A stretch of DNA of 64,000 bases. It comes from JBFLVU01 sp037444825. Lineage in GTDB: Bacteria > Acidobacteriota > UBA4820 > DSQY01. The notes beneath the pieces are model-generated. The model was not told where the DNA came from. It searched no databases and worked only from the letters and a program-made list of their open reading frames with translations. Numbering within the stretch: position 1 is the first letter of the stretch; the number at the start of each line of letters is the position of its first letter. Made by a program: the position numbers and the translations under genes. Shown here piece after piece: positions 8,060 through 16,911 of this stretch. The stretch spans positions 1 to 64,000 of the forward strand of contig JBBILR010000003.1 in the NCBI GenBank assembly GCA_037444825.1. The letters are read 5' to 3'.

Positions 8060-10099
8060 ATGCATCCCGTGGAAACCGGCCTGTTCTGGGCGTTCGTCCT
8101 GGGTTCCCTGGCCCTGTTCGCCAACACCATGCAGCGGCGCATCGGGGCTCTCCTCCAGGGGGTCCCCGAAGACCGATTCGATCGGCCCTGGGAGCGCTTT
8201 AAGGGCCTTCTCCTCTACGCCTTCGCCCAGAAGCGCATGGTGAGGGACCGGTACGCCGGCGTCTACCACCTGCTGATCTTTTGGGGCTTCTGCGTGCTGG
8301 CCCTGAGGTCCCTCATGCTCATCGTGGAGGGGCTCTTCCCCAAGTTCCACCTCACCGAGCTCCTGGGGGTGTGGGGCTACGGCTACCAGGCTACCAAGGA
8401 CGTCTTCGAGGTCCTGGTGGTGGTGGGGATCCTCATGGCCATGGGGAGGCGCCTCTTCGCCCGGCCGGAACGGCTGGAGAACTCCTGGGACGCCTGGGCC
8501 ACCCTGAGTCTCATCGGCGGCCTCATGGTCACCGACCTGCTGGCGGACGGAGCCTTCATCGCCCTCCACAACCCCGACTGGAAGGCCTGGTCCCCGGCGG
8601 GGCTCGCCGTGGCCGCGCTCTTCTCCGGGACGGCGCCCCAAGCCCTCCACCTGGGGTACCGGATCCTCTGGTGGCTCCACCTGGCCATCCTCTTCGGCTT
8701 CGCCAACTTCCTGCCGTACTCCAAGCACTTCCACGTCTTCACCTCCCTCTTCAACGTCTACTTCCGGAGCCTGGAGCCCTGGAAGAACCTGAAGAAGATG
8801 GACCTGGAGGCGGAACACTTCGGCATCAACAAGATCCAGGACTTCACCTGGAAGCAGATGCTGGACTTCTACACCTGCACCGAGTGCGGCCGTTGCACCG
8901 AAGCCTGCCCCACCACGAACACCGGGAAGCCCCTCCGCCCGAAGAACTACGGCAACGACCTCAGGGACTACCTCTACCGGACGCCTCTCGAGGAGATGGA
9001 GAAGGACAAGCAGCCCCCCGAGGACCGGCTGCTCATCGGCGGCCCCGTCCCCGAGGGGGCCTTCTGGAAGCGGAGCGAGGAGACGCCCCCCTGGACCGAA
9101 AAGGAGATCGGCGGGTGCGTCTCCAGCGACACCATCTGGGCCTGCACCACCTGCGGCTACTGCGAGTGGGCCTGCCCCCTCCACATCACCTTCGTGGACA
9201 AGCTGGTGGGGATGCGAAGGTACCTGACGCTGGAGGAGAGCAACTTCCCCGCCGAGGCCCAGACCGCCTTCAAGGGGATGGAGCGGCAGGGCAACCCCTG
9301 GAACCTCCCCCAGGCCGACCGGGCGAAGTGGGCCGAGGGGCTGGACGTGCCCCACATCTCCGAGAAGCCCGACGCCGAGTACCTCTTCTGGGTGGGCTGC
9401 GCCGGGGCCTACGACGCGGCCGGGCAGAAGGTCTCCCAGGCCCTGGTGAAGCTCCTCAAGGCGGCGGGGGTCTCCTTCGCCATCCTGGGGGAGGAGGAGA
9501 CCTGCACCGGCGACGCCGCGAGGCGCCTGGGCAACGAGTACCTCTTCGCCACGCTGGCCGAAGCCAACGTGGAGACCCTCAACGGCTACAAGGTGAAAAA
9601 GATCGTCACCAACTGCCCCCACTGCCTCAACACCCTGAAGAACGAGTACCCCGACTTCGGCGGAAACTACGAGGTGGTCCACGGCACGGAACTCGTCGCC
9701 GCCCTCCTCAAGGAGGGACGCCTCCGGCTGACAAAGGAGGTGCGGCAGAGCCTCACCTTCCACGACCCCTGCTACTTGGGCCGCTACAACGGCCAGGTGG
9801 AGGCCCCCCGGGCCATCCTGAAGGCCATCCCCGGCGTCTCCCTCAAAGAGATGGAGCGGCACGGGGAGGCGGCCATGTGCTGCGGCGCCGGCGGAGGCCG
9901 CTTCTGGCTGGAGGAGAAGCTGGGCAAGCGGGTGAACCACGCCCGCTTCGAGCAGGCGGTGGCCACCTCCGCCGAGGGCGTGGCCGTGGCCTGCCCCTTC
10001 TGCAACGTCATGCTGAACAACGCCGCCGGGGAAACGGGCAAGGAAGGCTTCGCCACCACGGACGTCTTGGAGCTGGCGGCCCGGGCCCTGCCGAACTGA
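8060..10099 (+). CDS. membrane-bound Fe-S oxidoreductase (EtfD/HdrD-like, CCG domains)
   Basis: This 679-residue protein combines an N-terminal membrane domain with a heterodisulfide-reductase-type Fe-S half. About six membrane segments fill residues 5-235 (for example YHLLIFWGFCVLALRSLMLIV), with His residues in WWLHLAILF and SKHFHVF that could bind haem. Two 4Fe-4S motifs follow: Cys273/276/279/283 (CTECGRCTEACP) and Cys362/365/368/372 (CTTCGYCEWACP). Two CCG domains end the protein (NCPHCLNTL; MCCGAGGGRFW, ACPFCNVML). In the EtfD family such proteins pass electrons from the electron-transfer flavoprotein to quinone during beta-oxidation. No etfAB lies in the window; an acyl-CoA dehydrogenase is at 37.9 kb. 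The start ATG at 8060 has GAGGAGG upstream, and a terminator follows at once. Confidence 0.85.
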   Translation: MHPVETGLFWAFVLGSLALFANTMQRRIGALLQGVPEDRFDRPWERFKGLLLYAFAQKRMVRDRYAGVYHLLIFWGFCVLALRSLMLIVEGLFPKFHLTELLGVWGYGYQATKDVFEVLVVVGILMAMGRRLFARPERLENSWDAWATLSLIGGLMVTDLLADGAFIALHNPDWKAWSPAGLAVAALFSGTAPQALHLGYRILWWLHLAILFGFANFLPYSKHFHVFTSLFNVYFRSLEPWKNLKKMDLEAEHFGINKIQDFTWKQMLDFYTCTECGRCTEACPTTNTGKPLRPKNYGNDLRDYLYRTPLEEMEKDKQPPEDRLLIGGPVPEGAFWKRSEETPPWTEKEIGGCVSSDTIWACTTCGYCEWACPLHITFVDKLVGMRRYLTLEESNFPAEAQTAFKGMERQGNPWNLPQADRAKWAEGLDVPHISEKPDAEYLFWVGCAGAYDAAGQKVSQALVKLLKAAGVSFAILGEEETCTGDAARRLGNEYLFATLAEANVETLNGYKVKKIVTNCPHCLNTLKNEYPDFGGNYEVVHGTELVAALLKEGRLRLTKEVRQSLTFHDPCYLGRYNGQVEAPRAILKAIPGVSLKEMERHGEAAMCCGAGGGRFWLEEKLGKRVNHARFEQAVATSAEGVAVACPFCNVMLNNAAGETGKEGFATTDVLELAARALPN

Positions 10100-10119
10100 G
10101 GCGGGGGTGAGAGTTCGAG

Positions 10120-10152
10120 AGGCCGGGGCGAAAGGCCCCGGCCTTCTCTTTC
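10120..10152 (+). terminator. rho-independent terminator after the EtfD-like gene
   Basis: GGCCGGGGC at 10121-10129 pairs with GCCCCGGCC at 10135-10143 around a GAAAG loop. TTCTCTTT follows. It begins 20 bases after the stop codon and ends just upstream of the mobA promoter. Confidence 0.8.
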
Positions 10153-10166
10153 GGAGCCCGCGGGCC

Positions 10167-10196
10167 TTGCGTTTCCCGCCCATTCGGCCCTACACT
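10167..10196 (+). promoter_or_regulatory. mobA promoter, leaderless spacing
   Basis: TTGCGT at 10167-10172 and TACACT at 10191-10196 are 18 bases apart. Seven bases past the -10 box lies 10203, the A of the first mobA ATG. No Shine-Dalgarno sequence is present between the box and the start. The hexamers are seen; leaderless translation is inferred. Confidence 0.5.
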
Positions 10197-10202
10197 CTGC
10201 TC

Positions 10203-10817
10203 ATGATGCCGCGAAGCCACGTCACGGGCGCCGTCCTGGCGGGCGGCCGCTCCCGCCGCATGGGGCGGGACAAACGCCTTCTGCGATTCGAAGGACAGCC
10301 TCTTCTTCTCCGGGCGGTCCAGCTTCTGACCTCGGTGGCGGACGAGATTCTCGTCGTGGCTCCAGAACCGCCGCCCCTCCTGGTGGCGGAGGCGCGGCAC
10401 GTGGCGGACCGGATCCAGGGCTTCGGCGTCCTTTCGGGCCTCCACGCCGCCCTCTCCGAGGCTTCCTTCGACCCGGTCCTCTGCATCCCCGTGGACACGC
10501 CGCTCCTCGACGAGGCCTGGCTCCGCCTCATCCTGGGCATCGCCCGCACCGCGGGGACTCCCTGCGTGCCGCTGGTGGGCGGGCACGTCCACCCCATTCC
10601 CGGGGCCTACCCCCGGTCGGTGCGGGAGGTGTTGGAGGAGGCCCTGAAGGGGGGGGGAGGGGCCCTTCACGCCCTCCTGCCCCGCCTGGGCACCGTGTAC
10701 GTGGGGGAGGAGGCGGCGCGCGCCGCCGGCTGCGACCCGAACGCCCTGGCCAACGCCAACACCCCGCAGGAGTGGGAAGCCCTTGTCGGTGCCCCCCCTA
10801 CACCCGAGAAGCCCTGA
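10203..10817 (+). CDS. mobA: molybdenum cofactor guanylyltransferase MobA
   Basis: MobA transfers GMP from GTP to molybdopterin to make the guanine dinucleotide cofactor of DMSO-reductase-type molybdoenzymes. The 204-residue protein has the nucleotidyltransferase signature LAGGRSRRMGRDK at residues 12-24, the IxGFGVLSGLHAAL region, the metal-site motif PVDTPLL (Val where many have Cys) and the terminal NANTPQEW. These fit MobA well. Start codons at 10203 and 10206 are adjacent; 10203 coincides with the predicted transcription start. The partner mobB is far away at 43.9 kb. The gene converges on the malic enzyme gene with only 21 bases between stop codons. Confidence 0.9.
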   Translation: MMPRSHVTGAVLAGGRSRRMGRDKRLLRFEGQPLLLRAVQLLTSVADEILVVAPEPPPLLVAEARHVADRIQGFGVLSGLHAALSEASFDPVLCIPVDTPLLDEAWLRLILGIARTAGTPCVPLVGGHVHPIPGAYPRSVREVLEEALKGGGGALHALLPRLGTVYVGEEAARAAGCDPNALANANTPQEWEALVGAPPTPEKP

Positions 10818-10838
10818 ACAGCCCGGTCCTTTTGGCGC

Positions 10839-12551
10839 TCACCCGGGCCGGTAGGGGTAGTACCGGGGCGTCCACTGGGCCTTCCGGAGGGTTTGGGCGA
10901 GGCGCTCGTCGTCCCATAGCCGCCCCAGCCCGCGCTCCCGCGCCTCCCGGGCCACCGCCCACGCCACGCGGTAGGCCGCCTCCCGGATGTCCTTCATCTC
11001 CGGAAGCAGCAGCCCCCTCTGCCGTTGTTCCGGCGTCACCATCTCGGAGAGGGCCTTGCTGGCGGCCAAAAACATGGGGGAGGTGATGCGGCTGGCCTGG
11101 GCCACGAGGGCCCCCAGCCCCATGCCGGGGAAGATGTAGAGGTTGTTGCACTGCGAGGTCTCGAAGGGCCGCCCCTCGTGGGAGAAGGGAGGGAAGGGGC
11201 TTCCCGTGGCCATGAAGCCGCGGCCCCCCGTGGCCCGGGCCACCTCCTCGGGGGTGCACTCCGACTTGGCGGTGGGGTTGCTGAGCGAGAGGACCACCGG
11301 CCGGGGGGTTCCGGCGGCCAAGGCCTCGAGGACGGGGCCGGAGAAGAGCCCCCGCTTGGCGGTGACGCCGATGAGGACCGTGGGCTTCACGTTCCGCACC
11401 ACGTCCAAGAGGCCCACCTGCCCCTCCCGCTCCAGGGTCCACCCGGAAACGGCGTCCCGGGGCTGTGCGAAGGGCCGTTGCGGCTCCTCCAGCCCGGGGG
11501 TGTCCTCGAAGAGGAGGCCGGGGACGTCCACGGCGAAGATCCGCCGCCGGACCTCCTCCGGGGAGAGGCCCTCCTCCCGAAGCACGTCCCGGATGCGGCG
11601 GGCGGCGCCCGTCCCCGCCTGCCCCATGCCCACGATGACCACGCGCTGGTCGGAGAGACGCTCGCCCTTGATTTTCACGGCCGTGAGAAGGGCCGCCAGG
11701 GTGACGGCGCCGGTGCCCTGGATGTCGTCGTTGAAGGAGAGGATCCGTTCGCGGTAGCGGTCCAAGAGCGTGAAGGCCTTTTCCTTGGCGAAGTCCTCCC
11801 ACTGGAGGAGCACCCGGGGAAGGTTTCGCCTCAGCCCCAGGACGAAGCGCTCCACGAAGTCCTCGTAGGCCTGGCCGGTGAGGCGGGGCTTCCGGTAGCC
11901 CAGATAGAGGGGGTCGTTGAGGAGCCGCTCGTTGTTGGTCCCCACGTCCAGGCACACCGGCAGGCAGCCGGAGGGGTGGACGCCCCCGGCGGCCACGTAG
12001 AGGGAGATCTTGCCCACGGGGATGGGCATGCCGTCGGAGCCCAGGTCCCCCAGGCCCAGGATCCGCTCTCCGTCGGTGACGACGACGAGGTAGATCTCGG
12101 GGCGGGAGACGCTCTTCAAGATGGCGTCGAGGTTCTCGATGTTGTCGGGGGTGACGTAGAGGCCCCGGTAGCGCCGCTGGATGTGGCTGGCCATGAGGCA
12201 GGCCTGGCCCACGGTGGGGGTGTAGACGATGGGGACCATCTCCTCCAGGTGATCCACCAACACCTTGTAGAAGAGGGTCTCGTTCCGGTCCAGGAGCCCC
12301 TGGAGGAAGATGTACCGCTCGATGTCGCTGGGCTTCCGGGCGTAGTTCTCCATCACGCGAAGGGCTTGCTGGTCGAGGGTCTGGACGGCGGAGCGGAGGT
12401 GGCCCTCCAGCTCCAGGGACTTTCTCTCCTCCAGCGTGAAGGCCGAGGCCTTGTTCAAAAAGGCGTTGGACACGAGCTGGCTGCCGCGCAGGTAGACCTC
12501 GTAGTACTCCTCCCCCGTGAGGGGGTCCGTCCGGAACGCGAAGGCTTTCAT
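10839..12551 (-). CDS. NAD-dependent malic enzyme
   Basis: The enzyme oxidatively decarboxylates malate to pyruvate, producing NADH or NADPH. At 570 residues it is the long, eukaryote-like SfcA/MaeA form rather than the short MaeB form. Visible features are YTPTVGQAC near the N terminus, VVVTDGERILGLGDLG, the catalytic region VCLDVGTNNERLL, metal ligands in NDDIQGTGAVTLA, the nucleotide fold VIVGMGQAGTGAARRI, and LSNPTAKSECTPEEV. The N terminus is set at the ATG at 12551 (MKAFAFRTDPLTG), which has AGGAGGAGC upstream; an extension to 12584 lacks an RBS. With malate dehydrogenase and fumarase at 27-29.6 kb it covers the C4 acid branch. It stands as a single gene, converging with mobA. Confidence 0.94.
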   Translation of the reverse strand: MKAFAFRTDPLTGEEYYEVYLRGSQLVSNAFLNKASAFTLEERKSLELEGHLRSAVQTLDQQALRVMENYARKPSDIERYIFLQGLLDRNETLFYKVLVDHLEEMVPIVYTPTVGQACLMASHIQRRYRGLYVTPDNIENLDAILKSVSRPEIYLVVVTDGERILGLGDLGSDGMPIPVGKISLYVAAGGVHPSGCLPVCLDVGTNNERLLNDPLYLGYRKPRLTGQAYEDFVERFVLGLRRNLPRVLLQWEDFAKEKAFTLLDRYRERILSFNDDIQGTGAVTLAALLTAVKIKGERLSDQRVVIVGMGQAGTGAARRIRDVLREEGLSPEEVRRRIFAVDVPGLLFEDTPGLEEPQRPFAQPRDAVSGWTLEREGQVGLLDVVRNVKPTVLIGVTAKRGLFSGPVLEALAAGTPRPVVLSLSNPTAKSECTPEEVARATGGRGFMATGSPFPPFSHEGRPFETSQCNNLYIFPGMGLGALVAQASRITSPMFLAASKALSEMVTPEQRQRGLLLPEMKDIREAAYRVAWAVAREARERGLGRLWDDERLAQTLRKAQWTPRYYPYRPG

Positions 12552-12600
12552 GGGCGCTCCTCCTGTGAGGAAGACAGCATACACCCGGAAGGAGGGTTCT

Positions 12601-13482
12601 TCAGGTGGGGGAGGCCGCCCGGCCCATGGCCAGGAAGACGCCGGTGAAGAGGAGCAAAGCCCCCGGGAAGAAGGCCGGGCCGGGGATCTCGGCGAAGAGG
12701 AAGGCCGCCAGCACGGAAGAGACCACCGGTTCCACCAGGATGGAGAGGCTCACGCGGTAGGACTCCATGTGCCTCAGGGCGTAGTTCACCAGCGAATGGC
12801 CCAGCGCCGAAGGGAAGAGGGCCAACAGGCCCAGCATGGCCCAGGTCCTGCGGTCGAAGCCGGTGAAGGGGGCGCCCGAGAGGAGGGCCGCGAGGCCGAG
12901 AAAGAGGGCGGACGCCCCGTAGACCGAAAGAAGGTACGTGGCCAGGGGAAGGCGGAGGCGGAGGTGGCGCCCCACCGTGAGGTACCCCGCCGCGGCGAGG
13001 CCGGAGAGAAGGGCCAGGGAGTCCCCCAGGAGGTTGCCGGCGCCGTGGCTCCGGTCGCTCCAGGCGATGGCCGCGATCCCCAGGAGGGCCAGGAGCATGC
13101 CCACGGCCCCCCGCCGCGGCACGGACTCCTTCAGGAAGAGCAGGCCCAGCAGGGCGGCCCACAGGGGTTGGGCCGACATCAGCAGGAGCGAGGAGGCCAC
13201 GGTGGTGAGCTGGAGGGAGGCGATCCAGCAGGTGAAGTGGAGGGCCAGGATGAGGCCCGCGCCGAGGGTGAAGGGCCACAGCGGACGCCCCTCCGGCTCC
13301 GGCGTCTCTCTCCGGACGGCCGCGTGGAAGGGAAAGAGGAGCAGGGAGGCCAGGGCCATGCGCCAGAAGGCGATGGAGAGGGCCGGCGCCCGGGCGTAGC
13401 GGACGAGGATGGCGGCGAAGGAAAGGGAGGCGAGGCCCGCCGCCAGCACCAGCCGGGGGTCCGGCCTCCGCTCAAGGGCCAC
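12601..13482 (-). CDS. EamA/DMT family transporter
   Basis: This is a 293-residue inner-membrane protein with ten predicted helices arranged as two EamA repeats (ILVRYARAPALSIAFWRMALASL in the first; LSVYGASALFLGLAALLSG and RVSLSILVEPVVSSVLAAFLF in the second). Such transporters export amino acids, nucleotides or other metabolites; the substrate here is unknown. Conserved VEPV and SSLLLMSAQPLWAALLG motifs are in the expected places. It starts at GTG 13482 and overlaps the end of the lytic transglycosylase gene by 11 bases, so translation is likely coupled. Confidence 0.88.
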   Translation of the reverse strand: MALERRPDPRLVLAAGLASLSFAAILVRYARAPALSIAFWRMALASLLLFPFHAAVRRETPEPEGRPLWPFTLGAGLILALHFTCWIASLQLTTVASSLLLMSAQPLWAALLGLLFLKESVPRRGAVGMLLALLGIAAIAWSDRSHGAGNLLGDSLALLSGLAAAGYLTVGRHLRLRLPLATYLLSVYGASALFLGLAALLSGAPFTGFDRRTWAMLGLLALFPSALGHSLVNYALRHMESYRVSLSILVEPVVSSVLAAFLFAEIPGPAFFPGALLLFTGVFLAMGRAASPT

Positions 13483-15580
13483 AATCCACCTCCGGGGGGC
13501 AGAGGAGGTCCGGGGCCGGGGAGAAGAAGGGGCGCTGGGCGGGCGGGATGGAGGCGCAGGAGCGGAACTCGGGGTAGAGGCGGGAGTACTCCCAGAGGTT
13601 CAGGAGGATCCGGCGGACGTAGGAGCGGGTCTCCCGGAAGGGGATGGACTCGATCCAGAGGTCGTCTTCCTTCGGGGCGCCGGGGCGGGCCAGCCACTCG
13701 TCGGCCCGGCCCGGCCCGGCGTTGTAGGCCGCCAGGGCCACGGAAAGGCGTCCCCGGTAGCGGGCGAGGAGGGAGGCGAGGTAGTGGGAACCCGCCGACA
13801 GGTTCCAGGCGGGGTCGAAGGCCCGGTCGCGGCCGAAGGGAGGAAGGCCCGCCTGGGCGGCCACGGCCCTGGCGGTGGCGGGCATGAGCTGCAGGAGGCC
13901 CAGGGCGCCGGAGCGGGAGACGGCCCGGGGGTCCCAGAGGGACTCCTGGCGGGCCACCGAACCCACCAGCAGGGGAGGCAGGGAGGCCTGTTCGGCGGCG
14001 CCCTTCACGCCGTCGAGAAACGGAAGGGGGTACACCGCCCTCCAGAAGGCCTCCGGCGCGTTCAACCCCGGTGAGGCGTAGGCCTGGGGAAAGGCGCGGC
14101 GGGCTTCCCGGATGGCCTCGGGGGTGCGCCCCGCTTCCAGCAGAGCCCGGGCGGCCGCCCAGCGCGCCGAGGAGGGGGGGCCCAGGGGGCCGCCGGAGGC
14201 GAGGTATTCGGCGGCCGCCTCGTCGGGAAGGCCGCTGGAAAGGAGGGCGGCGGCCTTTTGGAGGTGGCTTCCCGGCCCGCCTTCGGGTGGCGGCGGCTCC
14301 TCGCCGGGCTGCGCTTCGGGGGGGCGCCCCTCCCTGAGGCGGTAGCCGAAGTAGCCGAAGGCGTCGTACCGAAGGACCTCCGCCACGAGCGCCTCGCGCT
14401 CCCCGGGGTCCGAAATCCTCCCCAGCCGGAGGAGGCAGTAGGCCGCCGCCAGCCGGTCGTCGCTCTGGGGGGGAAGGGAGGCGGCCATCTTTCGCCAGAG
14501 GGCCTCCGCCTCCCTGGGCCGCTTCCCCATCCAGCGGGCCCAGGCGGCGTCGTAAAGGAACTCGGCCAGGCGCGCGTCCGCCCGTTCCCGGCAGAGGCCG
14601 CGGGCCGCCACTTCCAAGGCGCGCGCCTCTTCCTTCCGGGCGGAGCGGTTCTGGACCAGGGACCAGAGGGCCCGGTCCCGGTCGGCCGCAGCGGGAGGCA
14701 GGGCGAGGAGGGCCTCTTCCACCTGGCGGAGGGAGACCTCCGACAGGGAGGCCCTCGGCGCGAGGAGGGCCATGCGCACCACGGCCGGGGGAGCCGCCTC
14801 GGGGGATTCCAGGGCCCGCCGGTAGGCCACCAGGGCCCTCTTCACCTGGCCGGAGAGCTCCTCCCGCCGGCCCTCCAGGTAAGCCTTCCACCCCGATTCG
14901 TCTTCGGTGGCGGGGGCGAAGGCGGGGAGATCCCGCTCCAACAGGTCCTTCCGCCCCCCGCGGGCCTCGGCCAGCAGGCGCTGGAGGAGGGCCTCCCGCG
15001 GCGCGGCCATGGGGCTCGGGGCCAGGTCGGGCGCCTCCTTCCAGAGTCTCTCCGCCTCGGCGTGCCCGGGGAAGCGGGTCCAGAGGTCCAGCGCCAGCCG
15101 CCGGGCCTCCTCCCCCCGGCCCGAGGCCCGGAGGGCGCGGGCGAGGAGGCACCCCCGGGGAAGGTCGGAAGGGTCGGAGAGCCAGAGGGCCTTGGCGTAG
15201 GGCACCGCCTCGGAGGCCCGTTCCGGCGGGAGGGCGGCCAGCAGCGCCTCCGCCGCCTCCTTGCGGAAGGAGGGCTCGGGGAGGGCCTCGAAGAGACGCC
15301 GCCAGAGGAGTTCCGCCTCGGCGGCCCGCCCGGCCTTCGAAAGGGCCCGGGCCCGGTAGGCCAGCACGTACTCCCACAGCGGGTGGGTCTCCAGCGACGG
15401 ATCGGAGAGGATCCAAAGCGCCGCCTCGGCCTTCCCCTGGTCCAGGAGGCCCTTGGCCTCGCGAAGAGCGGGGAGAGGCGGCGCCTCGGCCGGCTCCTGG
15501 GCTGCGGCGGGGGCTCCAGAGAGGAGCGCCGTCAGGAGGAGAAGGCTAGTTCCCCAGGCGCGAAGGGTCGCCGTCCGCAA
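13472..15580 (-). CDS. soluble lytic murein transglycosylase (Slt70-like)
   Basis: Lytic transglycosylases cleave the glycan strands of peptidoglycan, leaving 1,6-anhydroMurNAc ends, in the periplasm. The protein has a signal peptide (LLLLTALLSGAPAAAQ), then a long helical superhelix of about 450 residues with TPR-like units, then an SLT domain. The domain holds VGSVARQESLWDPRAVS with the catalytic Glu, GALGLLQLMPATARAVA, and AYNAGPGR, as expected. There is no ATG at the N terminus. TTG codons at 15604 and 15580 are both possible; I prefer 15580 (702 residues) because it gives a compact signal peptide, but neither has a strong RBS. The start overlaps the upstream gene's end by 35 bases. Confidence 0.88.
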   Translation of the reverse strand: MRTATLRAWGTSLLLLTALLSGAPAAAQEPAEAPPLPALREAKGLLDQGKAEAALWILSDPSLETHPLWEYVLAYRARALSKAGRAAEAELLWRRLFEALPEPSFRKEAAEALLAALPPERASEAVPYAKALWLSDPSDLPRGCLLARALRASGRGEEARRLALDLWTRFPGHAEAERLWKEAPDLAPSPMAAPREALLQRLLAEARGGRKDLLERDLPAFAPATEDESGWKAYLEGRREELSGQVKRALVAYRRALESPEAAPPAVVRMALLAPRASLSEVSLRQVEEALLALPPAAADRDRALWSLVQNRSARKEEARALEVAARGLCRERADARLAEFLYDAAWARWMGKRPREAEALWRKMAASLPPQSDDRLAAAYCLLRLGRISDPGEREALVAEVLRYDAFGYFGYRLREGRPPEAQPGEEPPPPEGGPGSHLQKAAALLSSGLPDEAAAEYLASGGPLGPPSSARWAAARALLEAGRTPEAIREARRAFPQAYASPGLNAPEAFWRAVYPLPFLDGVKGAAEQASLPPLLVGSVARQESLWDPRAVSRSGALGLLQLMPATARAVAAQAGLPPFGRDRAFDPAWNLSAGSHYLASLLARYRGRLSVALAAYNAGPGRADEWLARPGAPKEDDLWIESIPFRETRSYVRRILLNLWEYSRLYPEFRSCASIPPAQRPFFSPAPDLLCPPEVDCGP

Positions 15581-16826
15581 GGTACTTGACCAGGGCCTTC
15601 CCAAAGTAGTCCCGGGAGCGGATGGAAGGCTTCTGGAAGCGGGTATCGAAGGCCTCCCGGCTACGCTCGATGTCGTCCTTGAGGAGGGCGTAGAGGTTGC
15701 CCTGCCGCCTTCCCTGCTCCAGTTCCTTGGGATGGTAGAGGGCGATCTCCTGCACGAGAAGCTTGGCGAAGCGCTCGGCGTCGGCGTGGAGACGCTCCTC
15801 GCCAGGGGGGATGGGCTCCTCCTTGGGCGCGGGTGGAGGAGGGGGAGGGGCGACGGGCGCGGCTTCCTCTTCGGCGGCGGGCCTGGCGTACTCCCCCGAC
15901 TCCAGTTCCACGGCCTCGGGGGGCGCGGGCGGAGCGGGAGGGGCCTCCGCCTCCGAGGGAATCTCGGCCATGATGGTCTGCGCGGTGGGCAGCTCCTCGG
16001 GCTCCGGCTGGGCCGCCAGCGTCCCCGTGTCCTCGAAGAGGAGGGCGGCGTCCTCCCGGGCGGAAGGCGCCAGGGGCACCTCGGCGGGGAGGACGATGTC
16101 CTGGTTTTCCAGGACCGGGGGCAGGGGGTCCCGCTTGGGCCGCAGGGGGAAGATGTCGATGGTGAGGGAGGCGACCTTCATGAGGAGGTCGATGCTGTAG
16201 TGGTCGAGCTTTCCGTCCCGTCCCGAGTCGGCGTACAGGAAGGCCAGGACCTTCCCCTTGAGCAGGAGGGGGGAGAGGAGGCTTCGGACCACCGGCAGGG
16301 AATCGGGGATGAAGGAGGGCTTGGCGTTGTCGAGGAGGATGCGGGTCCGGGAGCCCAGGACGGTGGTGAGGATGGGGTCCTTGTCCAGGGCGGCCTTCCA
16401 GCGCTTGGTCTCCTCGGGGTTGTGGAAGCCGAAGGAGTTCCAGGCCAGGGCGGCGTCGTTCCGGATCACGAAGAGCACGCCCCGCTTGGCGAAGTTCTCC
16501 GCCCCCTTGAGTAGGGCGTTGAGGACGTCGGCCTGGCCCGAGGCGTACTCGATGGCGGCGGCGTGGTAGAGCAGCAGGTTGTTGAGGGCCGGCGCCGGCG
16601 GCGGGGGGGGCGGAGCGGGCACCGGTTCGGGCGGCGGGGCCAAGGGCTCTGGGGCTTCGGGCTGGGGCAGGGCCTCGAGCACCGCCCGCGCCAGCTTCTG
16701 GGCGTCGGGTGTCTGGGGAACCGCCAGGACGAGATCCTGCAGCATGCTCCTCAGGTTCTCCAGGTTGTTGCGCAGCTTGCCGAAGTGGTCCGAAAGGACT
16801 TGGACGACGATCTCTTCCTGGCTCAT
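15546..16826 (-). CDS. GAF-like protein with proline-rich linkers, function unknown
   Basis: This 426-residue protein has four parts. A coiled helical N terminus (DHFGKLRNNLENLRSMLQDL) is followed by a Pro/Ala linker (about residues 68-103). A globular region at about 105-255 resembles a GAF-type sensor fold (KGAENFAKRGVLFVIRNDAALAW; PLLLKGKVLAFLYADSGRDG). A second long Pro/Glu/Ala-rich linker then leads to a helical C terminus with DAERFAKLLVQEIALYHP and YFGKALVKYLADGDP. That terminal pattern is seen in proteins of Acidobacteriota and deltaproteobacteria beside DUF4388-like regulators. No catalytic motif is seen. The ATG at 16826 has AAGGGGG upstream. RuvB ends 85 bases upstream on the same strand. 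I do not know its function. Confidence 0.7.
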   Translation of the reverse strand: MSQEEIVVQVLSDHFGKLRNNLENLRSMLQDLVLAVPQTPDAQKLARAVLEALPQPEAPEPLAPPPEPVPAPPPPPPAPALNNLLLYHAAAIEYASGQADVLNALLKGAENFAKRGVLFVIRNDAALAWNSFGFHNPEETKRWKAALDKDPILTTVLGSRTRILLDNAKPSFIPDSLPVVRSLLSPLLLKGKVLAFLYADSGRDGKLDHYSIDLLMKVASLTIDIFPLRPKRDPLPPVLENQDIVLPAEVPLAPSAREDAALLFEDTGTLAAQPEPEELPTAQTIMAEIPSEAEAPPAPPAPPEAVELESGEYARPAAEEEAAPVAPPPPPPAPKEEPIPPGEERLHADAERFAKLLVQEIALYHPKELEQGRRQGNLYALLKDDIERSREAFDTRFQKPSIRSRDYFGKALVKYLADGDPSRLGN

Positions 16827-16911
16827 GGCGCCCCCTTGTGCGATGCCCGTTTCGGCTCGTCTCCAGTGTAGGGACAGGGGACCGGTCCTGTCAACCGGCG
16901 GCATCCGGGTT

